The notes beneath the pieces are model-generated. The model was not told where the DNA came from. It saw only the letters and a program-made list of their open reading frames with translations, and did no database searches. A program made the translations under genes and the position numbers. From Botryotinia globosa (taxonomy: Eukaryota > Ascomycota > Leotiomycetes > Helotiales > Sclerotiniaceae), in NCBI GenBank assembly GCA_014898425.1, contig RCSZ01000016.1, positions 992,001-1,056,000 of the forward strand: a DNA stretch of 64,000 nucleotides. The letters run 5' to 3'. Below are positions 11,996-23,519 of this stretch, one piece after another. Position 1 is the stretch's first letter, and every line of letters begins with the position of its first letter.

Positions 11996-14969
11996 ATGGA
12001 CGGCTACGGAAGTTACAACAGAGAGCCACCACTCGCGCGTTCACCAACTGAAAGAACAAATTGGGCTGGACGTGATGATGGCTTCAGAAGTGTTAAGATT
12101 GAACGCGACGATGGCTTTAGAGGTACCAGACCCGAACGCGACCGTGAATCATTTCACCGCGGCAGATCTCCTGGTATGTCGCATTTTTCTTCTTCTTATC
12201 TCTATGATTTCACCTTTCAACGCTTCGTTATTGCAATGTATCTGCTCTAGAATGATACCTTCACAAGTTGATATCCATATTTTATTTGCTCTCATGCTTA
12301 CACAGTTGTTCTTTTAGTCGGTGGGGATAGGCAACGTCGAAACACACGCGACCGCGACCGCTCCAGATCTCCTGTAGATCGTTATGAACCTGTTGGTAGA
12401 GCTAGAGAGAGAGAACACGATTACAGATCATCGAGGGATCGCGAGGACCGAAGACGAGTGGCGTCACCGGCCCCAGCCAACATTGATCGATGGGTCCCTG
12501 GTCAAGATTCAGGCCCTCCTCCTCCAATTACTGTCAATCCACTTGCGGATCCAGTCATCCTACCTTTTCAAGTAGGTTTCTCATACTTTGGAGAATGGTG
12601 GCGTACAAACGAAAAGATCAAGGAAGAAAAGGAGCGTGTTAGATGTCACAAGCGCGGTGAAATTTTCAGACCTCGCGAAGAAGACCGCGATACTGAAAAG
12701 GCTCGCATCCAAGTTGCTTATGACGCGTATAAAGAAGAGCTCCAAGCCAGGATGGCACGTACATTTGTGCAGGAGCACAAAGGTGAACAATGGTTCATGG
12801 AAAGATATGTACCTGAGATGCGAGACGCTTTACGCCTACAGGTCAACGAGTTCCGCCGCGGCAACTACAGCCAATGGGAACAGGACCTCGAATCCGGAAC
12901 TTTTGATGAGTACTCTTTAGAAGGTATTCCGAAGAGCGAAAGTAACGGAACCGGTGGAGTTATTGAGAAAGAAGAGGGAGAAACAACCGCGGCCAACGAA
13001 GTTCTTGGTGTTGGTGACCTGGTTCCCTCTAGAGGCGGTGATATCCGAGACGAAAACGCTTTCCAGCCTACATTGCTCATCAAGACAATTGCGCCACATG
13101 TTAGTCGTTCAAATCTTGAATCTTTTTGCAAGGAGCATTTGGGCGAGGAGGAGGGCGGTTTCAAATGGCTCAGTTTGAGTGATCCAAACCCAAGCAAACG
13201 TTACCATCGAATTGGCTGGGTTATGCTTCACCCTGCACCTGATTCGGTTCCCGTTCTCGATCGGCCTGAGATCAAAGATGATGAGGAGGGTGATGTCCCT
13301 GCTGAACCAGCAGTTCCACTCACTACTGCCCAGAAGGCACTCGAAGCTATCAATGGAAAGACCGTCAAGGATGAAGTCAGGGGAGATTTTACATGCCATG
13401 TCGGTGTTCATGTACCACCCAATCTCCCACGCAAGAAAGCACTGTGGGATCTGTTCTCGGCCCCCGAACGTATTGAAAAGGATCTTGATTTGGCCACTCG
13501 CCTTGTCAGCAAATTCGAAGAAGATTTCGGTTCAGACTTCAATGCTGTCTTGAAGATTGAGGAGAAAGTAGATGATCTAAAGAATCAAGGCCGTCTTCAG
13601 CCACCAGTGACAGCCCCTACTCCAAAGAAGAGCAAGACATCTAAGAATGGGCTTGGTCTTGACGAGGCAATGGACGAAGGTGAAGATTTTGAGGAGATGG
13701 AGGAAGGAGAGGAAGAAGAGGAAGGCGCTTTCGATTTCGAGGATGTCGACGACGAGGAACTTCTCGTTAAGAAGAAGCAGCTTGATCTTATGGTTGAGTA
13801 TCTAAGACGTGTCTTCAACTTTTGTTTCTTCTGTGTATTCGAGAGTGACTCGATTCATGAACTTACTCGAAAGTGCCCTGGAGGACATCTTAGACGACCA
13901 CGTAATACTCTTACCACATCGGCTAAAGCAGCTGCTCGCGCCAGTGCATTGGGAGATGTGTTCCCTGGAAAGGTCAAAGCTGAGGACAAGATGGATATGG
14001 ATCCCTCCTCGCCGGATGGTGAACGCAAAATCAATCCACGAAACAATATTTCCAAAGCAGAACAACAACTTCAACGCGCTTTCAATTGGGTCAGAACGTT
14101 TGAGGATAAGATTATGCAAATCCTCGATCCAGATAATGTGGATGTGCGAAAATTGGGTGGAAAGCCAACTGAAGATGCTCTGAAGGAAGAGTTGGTTAAA
14201 TTCGTGAAGCAAGAAGATGACCACAAATTCAGATGCAGAGTTCCAGAATGTACCAAATTGTTCAAGGAAGAGCACTTTTGGAAGAAGCATGTCGAAAAGA
14301 GACATCCCGAGTGGCTAGAAAGCTTCAAGTCTGATGTAAGTTATTGTTTCTACCCTTTCCAAACGACCTAAGCTAATCTAGGTGTAGTTTGATCTTGTCA
14401 ACACCTATGTCCTCGATCCTGCACACATCGCCCCATCGAGATCAGATGCCAACAGCAACGGGCATTTCCCTCCAGCCAATGGCCATATGCCAGCGGGTAC
14501 TCCACGAGGTTTCAATCTTCAAAACTTTGGAATGAATGGAATCAATCCCATGACAGGCTTCACACCTTCTACTGGTTTTCCACCATTCCTTGCCGGGCAT
14601 GCTATCCAATCGCCTATGGGTTGGGTTAGTGGCTCTGATAACCGTGGTCCTGGTCCCATCAGGAGAGGTGCTGGCCGATATCAAACCAATAATCGAACTG
14701 GCCCTTATGATCGTCGACCCAATCAGAACCATCAGAACCGTGGGGATCCCAATGCTGGTAGATTAAGCCCTCTGACTGGTGGTGACCGTGGCGGTCGTGC
14801 GGGAGCACACCGTTTCGCGGGTGCTAGTGCCAATAACCGATGGGGTGACGGAGTAGCGCCGGGTGGTACAACTACCGGACCTCGTGAAGCAACCGCCGGT
14901 AGAAGCTTAAAATCTTATGAAGATCTTGACGCTGTTGCTGGAGCTGGATCCGGAGAATTAAATTATTAA
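11996..14969 (+). CDS. ARS2: Ars2/Serrate family RNA-processing protein
   Basis: Exons 11996-12173, 12318-14335 and 14388-14969 join in frame across introns of 144 and 52 nt, giving about 925 aa. The N-terminal region is Arg/Asp/Ser-rich. It is followed by the Ars2 core (for example FQVGFSYFGEWWR and DLMVEYLRRVFNFCF) and the conserved HELTRKCPGGHLRRPR. A C2H2-type finger reads CRVPECTKLFKEEHFWKKH, then VEKRHPEW and DLVNTYVLDPAH. The C-terminus is Gly/Arg/Asn-rich. Ars2 bridges the nuclear cap-binding complex to small-RNA and RNA-decay machinery. The start is uncertain. The ATG at 11996 (MDGYGSYN) has a good context, but the same frame stays open upstream to about 11738 without an ATG. A longer N-terminus supplied by an unplaced 5' exon is therefore possible. 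An acidic run (about 13680-13770) encodes a Glu-rich linker. Confidence 0.92.
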
Positions 14970-15954
14970 AGTTGAGGAATGGAATTGGGGTGATTTAAAG
15001 TGATGGAAATAAAATTGATATCTGGTGCTCATGGTAAATGGTTTCCATGAAGAATCTGATTGGGGACAACGGAGAAAATTTGGTAATGGAAAGTAGCAGT
15101 GTGCGTTTGCTTTTTTCAAACTTTCCTTTTGGCGTTAATAAATCACATCTTGTGCAGGAAGCAGTTGCTTTGCAATTTCAAAGCTTTTATTCTTCAATTG
15201 AGTCCTTTTTGCTGGTTACCTTCTTTGATGTATACTATATTACGGACATGGGCTCTTTCGTGTACTTGCATTCTTCAAAATTAATGAGATAAATTTGCGA
15301 CAGTATAGATGATGACTGCTTATTGAGGAGTTTGTAAAATCGTATTGATTGTTATTTTCATTTGAGATCAGTTAGGAAGACTTTTGTCTGATATATAAAT
15401 CTGAGCTTTGGGAGCGAAGATCATTTGGATATTAACATTGATTTACCCCAAATCATGACAATGAGTTCGATGAGTGTGATGATCAGAACCATATGAGGTT
15501 ACTCTATATCCGTACGATCTTCATATTAAGATTTACTGATTAGGATTGGACTGGGGCTGGACTGGAAAATCCACTTTGCGGCACAGCACACTACCTAGTA
15601 GATACCAAGTTACCAACGGCTCTGAGTGATGGGTGTGGGAACAGAGGGAGGAAGGTAGGAAGGGGGAAGGAGAAAAGGGAGAGGATATATAGGTAGGTAG
15701 GTAGGTAGGTAGTGGTATTTTGATTGAAGAAGGAAGAGGAGGAGGAGCTGGGTGAGTAGTAGGTTGGTGAAGGGGAATGAACGAAGGTTTATATACTAGA
15801 TATGTATAACTTGTAGAGAGTGGATGAGGAGTTTGTAATATATATATATATACTTGTATGTATATAGAGAGAGAGAGATAAGAGAGTAGAATCTTTGATG
15901 ATTCTTTTCCCTCTGAATTGAAGTCGAGTAGGAGGGATGTGTGTATTCTTCGTG

Positions 15955-16050
15955 ATTGTATATGTATTGTATTGCATTGTATTGTGTTGTATTGTATTGT
16001 GTTGTATCGTATTGTGTTGTATCGTATTGTGTTGTATCGTATTGTATCTA
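15955..16050. repeat. imperfect TGTAT/TGTGT pentamer array
   Basis: About nineteen five-base units alternating TGTAT, TGTGT and TGTATC-like variants. It is arranged in higher-order blocks, seen as a repeated GTTGTATCGTATT. Confidence 0.85.
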
Positions 16051-16324
16051 CCTAGGTATTGTATTACATCGTTCCAACGAGAACGCATAACACTACCTTT
16101 GTACACATAGCACGTGATATCTTCCCATAATCAACCCCCCAATTGGCTCTAGCGTGTATCAGAATGCCAAAATTCTCAGGTTCATTATCGTTTTAACCCC
16201 TGAAACTCGACTTACACCGCCGCGTTATCTCCCGATACAGACGCCCCACATCCAAAATCAACCAAGAGGACTTTGCGAAATTCGAATTTGAACACTTGCC
16301 AGCAAATCCACTCTTTCACTCAAC

Positions 16325-16392
16325 TCAAATAATACCATACCATACCATACCATACCATACCATACCATACATACCATACATACCATACCAGC
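16325..16392. repeat. ACCAT pentamer microsatellite
   Basis: About eight perfect ACCAT units followed by variant units ACATACC. It sits immediately upstream of the alpha-tubulin start region. Confidence 0.9.
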
Positions 16393-16529
16393 ATTGCTGA
16401 GTTCGCGCAAAGGGAACGAACATCTTTCGCCGCCATAGCTCAACGACGTCGACGACTGCAAACTTAATCTTTTCCCTCATTCTCTGCCATTGCCCATTCC
16501 CATTTACCTCGAGAAAAGGATAATTCAAG

Positions 16530-18243
16530 ATGACTCGCGGAGAGGTAAATAAACAAATCAATTCTTATTTGAACAACGCACTACACTACACTACAACTAC
16601 CTCCCTCACCAATTACTACTTCACTACTTTCCTCGAGCAGTGTATCTCTTCTCTGTTTATTGATTCAATGAATTCGCGTCGCAGTGCTATGATTGGTAAT
16701 TGACAAGTCATTTCTTATAGATTCTTCACCTTCATATCGGTCAAGCTGGCACTCAGCTTGGTAACAGTGCTTGGGAGTTGTAAGTTGATTAGATACCTCG
16801 ACTCGAGTATACTCGATTGTATACTAATTTCCTGCTTTCTCAGATATCTTCTTGAGCATGGTCTCTTACAAGATGGTCGTCCTGATCCCGAGGCAAAGGC
16901 TGTCCACGAATCTGGTGAACTCGATACAGTCTTCACTGAAACCGGCAATGGTAAATACGTACCTCGATCCATCTTCGTCGATCTCGACCCATCTCCAATC
17001 GACGAAATCCGAACTGGTGATTACAGATCCCTCTTCCATCCCGAACTTTTGATCAGTGGAAAGGAGGATGCTGCCAACAACTACGCTCGTGGTCACTACA
17101 CAATTGGAAAGGAGATCTTGGATGGTACTCTGGACAAAATTCGTCGCGTTCTGGTAAGGAAATATTTCGTGTGTCTTCTGATGGGCATTACTAATTTTCT
17201 ACCCCCAGGATAACTGCTCCTCTCTCCAAGGTTTCTTGATCTTCCACTCTTTCGGTGGTGGAACCGGTTCTGGTTTCGGATCTCTCTTGCTTGAGCGTCT
17301 CTCCACCGATTACGGCAAGAAATCCAAGCTCGAATTCGCAGTTTACCCAGCTCCAAGAGTTTCTACCGCTGTTGTTGAGCCATATAACGCTGTTCTCAGC
17401 ACCCACGGCACCATCGAAAACTCCGACTGTACCTTCTTGGTCGATAACGAGGCTGTTTACGATATCTGCCGTCGCAACTTGGACATTCCTCGTCCTTCTT
17501 TCGAGCATCTCAACAGATTGATTGCTCAAGTTGTCAGCTCCATCACCTCGTCACTTCGTTTCGATGGTGCTTTGAACGTCGATCTCAATGAGTTCCAAAC
17601 TAACTTGGTTCCTTACCCAAGAATTCATTACCCATTGATCAGTTACGCCCCAGTCATCTCTGCTGCTAGAAGTTCCCACGAGAGCTTCAAGACTCAAGAA
17701 TTGACCCTCCAGTAAGTTTCCCCACTTGGGTATTGATATCCTTTTCTAATTTCATGTAGATGTTTCGAGCCAAACAACCAAATGGTTGTCTGCGATCCCC
17801 GCAACGGAAAATATATGGCTGTTGCCCTCCTCTACCGTGGTGATGTTGTTCCCCGTGACTGCAATGCCGCTGTCGCTTCCCTCAAGGCTAAGACATCCTT
17901 CAACCTCGTCGAATGGTGTCCAACTGGTTTCAAGCTCGGCATCAACTACCAAAAGCCTATGTCCGTCCCATCTACCGCACCCAACGATGGTGCCCTCGCC
18001 TCGGTCGATCGTTCCGTCAGTATGTTGTCCAACACCACCGCTATTGCCGAGGCCTGGTCAAGATTGGACCACAAGTTCGATCTTATGTACAGCAAGCGTG
18101 CTTTCGTGCATTGGTACGTTGGTGAGGGTATGGAGGAAGGAGAATTCAGTGAAGCTAGAGAAGATTTGGCAGCATTGGAGAAGGATTACGAAGAGGTTGC
18201 TGCTGACAGCTTCGATGCTGAAGAGGGTGAGGCTGAGTACTAA
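16530..18243 (+). CDS. alpha-tubulin
   Basis: Five exons were placed: 16530-16544, 16721-16779, 16844-17153, 17209-17711 and 17760-18243. They give 456 aa with all junctions in frame. Exon 1 encodes only MTRGE. The protein has the N-terminal [20 protein letters not shown] block, the GTP-binding tubulin signature GGGTGSG at residues 144-150, and the alpha-specific C-terminus EEGEAEY ending in Tyr. It forms the alpha/beta heterodimer of microtubules. Filamentous ascomycetes often carry two alpha-tubulins; the [10 protein letters not shown] start recalls the divergent paralogue rather than the ISLNVGQAG type, but I cannot settle which this is. The tiny first exon followed by a 176-nt intron is typical of fungal tubulin genes. 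Confidence 0.96.
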
Positions 18244-20778
18244 GTTATTCAGTCCGTATATGACATTTTGAGCCTTGCGTCATTTTGATCCATATGGGGT
18301 GGTTTGTGTTCTGCGAATATCCGAAAATGAGCGTCTGATTATTCGGTAAGGTTGGGAAATGAGAGAGATGAGATGGGATGAGATATTTTAGTTTGCTAGA
18401 TGATATTATGAATAGTCAATATGCAATATAAATATAAATCTCGATGACCGATTTCAAAAGTCGTGCAGTGTGCTGTGTGGGAACTTTGATTCGCTCTTAG
18501 TTGAACAATTGTTGGGCTCTAAACACTACTAGGTATGTGTTTCTGTGGTATTAAGTACTACCTTGTCTATTGTTTATCGTCTATCGATACATCTAGGTAA
18601 GAGTTTAGGCCCCGGCTTATCGCACATTAAGTGAAAATACACTAAAAAGCCTCATTTCTTCAACTTTTAAACTATATATTATTTCAATTAATCTTTAAAT
18701 CAGATTTATAAAATTTCTTTTGATAATAAATAATTCATAAAATTATATAAAAAAATGAGTGAATTATTTTTAATAATTTTCTTGATAAAATTGTAGATAT
18801 TTAAAGTTGGAATTCCTGAAATTTTTAAAAAAATCGATTTTTTTGTATAGGAAAAACATTACATATTAAAAAATTTAAAGATTTCCAACTTTAAATATTT
18901 ATAACTTTATTCAAAAAATTATTAAAAATATTTCATTTATTTTTTCAGAAACTAATTATAGATATTATTTAAATAATCAATTTTCAAATTATATCTTTTA
19001 TTTATTAAAGAATTATAAAAATAATTAATTTATATAGGAAAACAACATTTTTGCAGGGATTTTGTTACGAAATAGGGTGGTGTGCAATAAGCCGAGATCT
19101 AAACTCTTACATAGGTATACCATTCAAGGCATTCAATCACTCGCTTATTATAGGACCTAGACGAGAGTAGATTATCTTTCTGTTTCTTTGCTTTTTGTTT
19201 TTACGTCTCACTTTGAAAATCAGACTTTGAGCTTCGAATTTTGAACTTTGAGCTTTGAATTGATGATAGTCGTTCGTCGGGTGTTATACTTGGGGAAAGT
19301 CCCCCGTTTAGTGTTGCGGGGTGTAGAAGAGAGGGAAAGTCGCAATTGAATGCTTCTACTGATCTCTCAATTTTTGATATTTCTTCTGAAGGGATAGGAA
19401 CCCGGTGAACTAATGGAATGGTTTCAAGTTTGAGAAATTCGAGAGAACGAGAAATAGCAAACCAAACACAAACCTGTACATAAACCCACACATCGATTCA
19501 ATTCCTCGTCCGTCCACATACACGAATGAAATCTGCTCTTCGCAAACTCTTCGTAACCTACGATCTAATTCGGGTGTAAAAACTTCTCTTTATCACGAAG
19601 ATTTCGTTGCGGGTCGTCGAGTATCTCTTCATCGTTTGTTGGTTGTGGATACGTTTTTTTGTATTGTGGGTGGAATTGGTACTACTGATGTTCTTGGCTT
19701 CGTTCAAGACTTTAGTAATGGGAATTCTGGGGGTAGAAGAGAAGGAAGTGGGAAGTTGGAGAAACCGAAGAGGGGATTATGAGGAAGGCGAAACGATACA
19801 TACTCGCTTGGTCTGCGAGAGAGATGGCGCTTGTTGGGTATGCGAAGGAGAATTCTCTGGCGAGTGTTGTTATTGGGATATTGGATGGTATGGATGTATA
19901 ATTTTGGTGTGGGGGTTGTAGATTGCGTGGGGAGTCGATTGATTTGGGTGGAGGAAATTTGGAGCAAATCCTAGGTGGGATGTGTTGGACGTTTGGATGG
20001 GAAACATGGATAGTAAGTGTAGGGGGGTACGGTAGAGGAGGAAATACAGACAGCTGTGTTGGTATGTCGACCTGGTGATATGGCGTGTATGGAGAGGGAG
20101 TTTGGGGTTGATTTGTTGGAGGAGAAGTTTGCTTGGTAGGGCTATTGTTGCTGTGTTTTGTTTTGAGAAATGTGGGATATGAGATTAGATTATGGTATGG
20201 TTTTTGTTACTTCTTCAGAGTACTTTCATGTTTGGGGAGAAATGATATGTTTACTTTGAGTTTAGAAGGGTTTGTGAATGAGATGATGACTTGGATTATG
20301 TGGTGTTGAAACAGACAGCTTAATCTCTGGTGATCTCAGATTTTATCGTGGAACTTGACGATTTTCATGTGTAATAAGATGTATGATGAAAGCGGCCCGA
20401 ATCATCTGAATTACGCAGACCAATTTCTCATCATCGAGTCCTCGCATTTTCCAAAGCTCTTCTCTTTTCTCATTCTTTTCCCGCCTCATTTTAGAAGCGA
20501 AGTCGTGCTGCAGACCCTTGAAGCTCCTTCTTGGCTTTTTACCACATTGGGTAATCTTGCTATAACATGCTCAAAAAGGCTCGTAATAGCTCATGTTCAA
20601 GTTTAGCACCTGCTGTTCATTCAAAACCTCAAGGATCGGATCTGCATGTGAGTTGGGTATCGTATTCGAAATGGGGATATGAGACTTCAACTAAATGTAA
20701 GTTACCATCTCGTAGATGATACATGAAGATTTAGAGAACCAACTTCAAGATACTCAAAAAAGCCGAACATACCCAACC
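18244..20778. other. long gene-poor interval with an AT-rich element
   Basis: Apart from the foldback element at 18596-19111 I see nothing secure. Short frames at 19201-19491 (minus) and 19520-19921 (plus) have no family resemblance. The last of these could be a decayed orphan. Confidence 0.5.
18596..19111. mobile_element. AT-rich foldback (MITE-like) element with TA target duplication
   Basis: The terminal inverted repeats match over about 29 bp: left GTAAGAGTTTAGGCCCCGGC continuing TTATCGCACA, right (reverse complement) GTAAGAGTTTAGATCTCGGC continuing TTATTGCACA. The differences in this core are all G/A or C/T transitions. Both ends are flanked by TA (18594-18595 and 19112-19113). Inside, a second pair of arms is inverted (TATTTAAAGTTGGAA at about 18798 and its complement at about 18883), so much of the 516 bp could fold back. 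The interior is more than 80 percent A+T. No transposase frame exists. TA duplication and non-autonomous structure suggest a Tc1/mariner-related MITE. Confidence 0.72.
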
Positions 20779-21591
20779 ATGAGCGATACCTCTGAGCTAG
20801 CAAGAGGTTATACCCTCGTTAACGATACCCAATACAAAGCCGGACAGTATCTCCTCGAAAAACTCGCTCTCGCCCATACTCCCAACATACAAATCCTCGA
20901 CATAGGCTGCGGACCCGGCAATCTCAGCGCGTACATTTCCTCGCTTTTCCCAGGCGGAAAAGTCATCGGGATTGATCCCAGTTCTTCTCGTATCGCGCTC
21001 GCTCTCTCGACTTATGGAGAGCAAACCAATCTTGAATTTTACGAAGGCATCGCGGAGGATCTCGCACGGTTTGGGGATGAGAGTTTCGATGCGGTGTTTA
21101 TGAATAGTACGTTTCACTGGGTGGGGGATCAGGAGGGGGCGTTGGGGGAATGTTTCAGGGTGCTGAAAAGGGGTGGAAAATTGGGGATTTCGGGGGGGTC
21201 GGGGGATTTCGAGGCTCTGCATGAGAGGATCAAGAGGGAGGTTTTGGGGAGGGAACCCTATGTGGGATTTGTGGTGGAGGAAGGTGGACCGAGGTTTTTG
21301 AAAAAGAGGGAGATGGAGGAGCTGCTAGGGAAGGCGGGGTTTGAGAACTGGGATATAGGGTCGAATGGGATTGTGAAGGTGGCGAGGGATGGGGCGGAGA
21401 TGGTGAGGTGGTTGGATGTTAGTTCGTCGGGGAAGACGTATGGGGGGATTCCGGAGAGGTTGAGGGAGAGTGCGAGGAGGGAAATGGTGAGGGAGTGGGA
21501 GGGGTGGAGGGGGGGAGGAGGGGATCAGAATGCAGATGGAGTTGTTGGTTACGGTTGCTGTGAAGGGGAGAGTTGGGAATTGAGAGGTTGA
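20779..21591 (+). CDS. class I SAM-dependent methyltransferase, possible 3' frameshift
   Basis: A single exon encodes 270 aa from the ATG at 20779 (ACCATGAG context); an in-frame ATG at 20716 would add 21 residues. Motif I of class I methyltransferases is clear (ILDIGCGPGNLSAYIS, about residues 38-53). It is followed by VIGIDPSSSRI, by the FDAVFMNSTFHWV motif II-like segment, and by FRVLKRGGKLGIS. The enzyme should transfer methyl from SAM to a small molecule; the substrate is unknown. Near the end, the reading frame passes a G-rich run (21508-21525) after which the current frame is Gly/Cys-rich and atypical. The next frame reads MELLVTVAVKG and stops at 21583, which looks like a normal methyltransferase C-terminal strand. 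One extra G, real or a sequencing error, would explain this. Confidence 0.8.
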   Translation: MSDTSELARGYTLVNDTQYKAGQYLLEKLALAHTPNIQILDIGCGPGNLSAYISSLFPGGKVIGIDPSSSRIALALSTYGEQTNLEFYEGIAEDLARFGDESFDAVFMNSTFHWVGDQEGALGECFRVLKRGGKLGISGGSGDFEALHERIKREVLGREPYVGFVVEEGGPRFLKKREMEELLGKAGFENWDIGSNGIVKVARDGAEMVRWLDVSSSGKTYGGIPERLRESARREMVREWEGWRGGGGDQNADGVVGYGCCEGESWELRG

Positions 21592-22372
21592 TGATGGATT
21601 ATGAGAAAGTTTTCTCGCTTCTTGATTGTGAAATTTGGCCACTCTCAGTTCTGTTTGACTTATATTCTAGAACCTTGAGTACGATGTGATAATTACCAGG
21701 TTGGTAACGTGTACACGAGTATAGGTCTTCCACGATCCAGTTCAGTATCAGAGACCTGTGAGATGAACTCATAAATCCAAAGAATCCTAAGAAGCAAAAA
21801 ATCCACTCCATTAAGTAATCTCTACCATCTAAAAATGATAAATCTCGTAACCTGCAACTTAGCAGAAAAGAACAGCCCTCAAACCTAAAAACTCTGCATA
21901 CTTCCTCGCAAGCAGGTCTTCTCCCGCACCTTGCAAAACACCCTGTATGCCAACTCCCTTGCGTGCATGCAGTACTTACAGGGAATGGAGAGATTTGGAG
22001 CATATAATCTTCGACTCGCAGAGGAATTCAATCATGCTGTGCTATGATGTGTACATTGCAAAATAGCGATAGCCAAGTCTTCAGCAATATAGATGCCATT
22101 GACCGGAGGAGCTGAGCTGCAGGTGAGCACGCCCTCGATGTTGGTAATTAGATCAAATGTGCTCATGTGGCAGAGGGGGTTTTGGTACGGGAGGGGGTTA
22201 GTGAAGTGATGAATGATGGATAGGAAGATATGTTAATATAAATGGGGTTTATGTATGCGGTTTTCTTGGTGCTTGGTATTTTGTTTGTCGAGTTGGATAT
22301 TGGGAGTAGATATTCTGCTTTGCTTTATACTTCAGTGTGCTATAAAGGCAAGCCTTAGCATCACATCATACC
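21592..22372. other. intergenic, nothing recognised
   Basis: Spacer of about 0.8 kb between two plus-strand metabolic genes. No coding exon, RNA gene or repeat stands out. Confidence 0.45.
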
Positions 22373-23519
22373 ATGCAACAAAGAGTTTCCATTCTCGGCG
22401 CTGGACCCGCCGGCCTCGCACTCGCAGCCGATCTCTCGCGCCACGGCACAAATGTCCTAATGTATTCCCATCCCTCGCATACCTCCCACTCTTCTTCTAT
22501 TCTCTGCAATGGGCATCTCGAGCTCTATTCGCCCGCTTCTATTGATTCTGCAAATCCAAAACTCACCTACGATATCTGCGACGCGGTTTCCTTTTCCAAA
22601 TTCCTGATTTTGACTGTTCCGTCTACAGGACAGGAAACCATCGTTAATGAATTGCGAGTTTTTGATTTAGGGGCTCATACTATTATTGCTATACCGGGAA
22701 ATTTGTTCTCGCTTGTTTTTCGGGAGATTCTTGGGGATATGAAGGTGAAGTGTGTGTTGGAGACGAATTTATCGCCGTATTCGTGCAGGATGAGCGGGGG
22801 GAAGTTGTCTGTGTCGGGGAGGAAGAGTCGATTTTCCATTGCAGCGTTGGGGAGGATTGATGGGGAGTTGAGAGAGGAGGTTAGGGGGATTTTCCCAATG
22901 GAGTTGTGTTGGTGTGAGAATGTGGTGGAGGTTTGTTTGGGGAATATTAACGGGGTGTTTCATCCGGTTATGATGTTGATGAATGCTGGTCGGTGAGTTT
23001 GCAGTTCCCATCTGATATCCTTTTGAATGGGATGAATGGGATGAATGAGCACTGAAATTATCCAGCATCGAAAGTCCGGGATCTTTCTTCCTTTATAAAG
23101 AAGGACTTACGCGCTCGGTATCGAATGTTATTCAAGCAATCGATGCTGTGCGTCTTCAGGTTGGGAGCGAGTTGGGATTTAAACTCGATTCTGTCCTGGA
23201 TATTTCGAATCAATGCTACGATCAACATTTCACAGATTTAGTTGAGCTAGCGAGGAATTCGGAACCTCATACTGGACTCCAAGCACCAAATGAGATGGAG
23301 AATAGGTTCATTGCGGAGGATGTGCCGGATTTGCTTGTGCCGTGGTTGGTGTTGGCGGAGGGGCTGGGGGTTAGGGCGGAGAAGCTTAGAGCGGTGGTGG
23401 ATTTGGCTGGAATGGCGATGGGAAGGAATTATTTTGAGGGGGGGAGAGGGTTGAGGAAGTTAGGGTTATTGGGTTTGGGGAGGGGGGAGTTGGTGAAGAG
23501 GTTTGGGAGGGTTGGATGA
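22373..23519 (+). CDS. NAD/NADP octopine/nopaline dehydrogenase family protein
   Basis: Exons 22373-22992 and 23066-23519 flank a 73-nt intron (GTGAGT donor, TCCAG acceptor), giving 357 aa. The N-terminus is a Rossmann nucleotide-binding fold, VSILGAGPAGLALAADL (residues 5-21). The middle keeps the dehydrogenase pattern VCLGNINGVFHPVMMLMNAG with the conserved Asn and His. The all-alpha C-terminal domain contains FLYKEGLTRSV and RFIAEDVP. Members reduce imines or keto acids in opine-like metabolism; the true substrate in fungi is unknown. Length fits the family. The first 250 bases of coding sequence are C-rich on this strand and the remainder strongly G-rich, as in the upstream methyltransferase. 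Confidence 0.85.

Larger units (their letters stand above)
14970..16529. other. intergenic region upstream of alpha-tubulin, repeat-rich
   Basis: No gene recognised. It contains GGTA (15691-15712), TGTATTG-type pentamer (15955-16050) and ACCAT pentamer (16325-16392) microsatellites. The last lies in the tubulin promoter or leader, about 140 bp before its ATG. Confidence 0.55.

Noticed and set aside
19201..19921. Frames on both strands near 19.2-19.9 kb
   Set aside because: No recognisable domain, no consistent splicing; might be a decayed orphan but cannot be supported.
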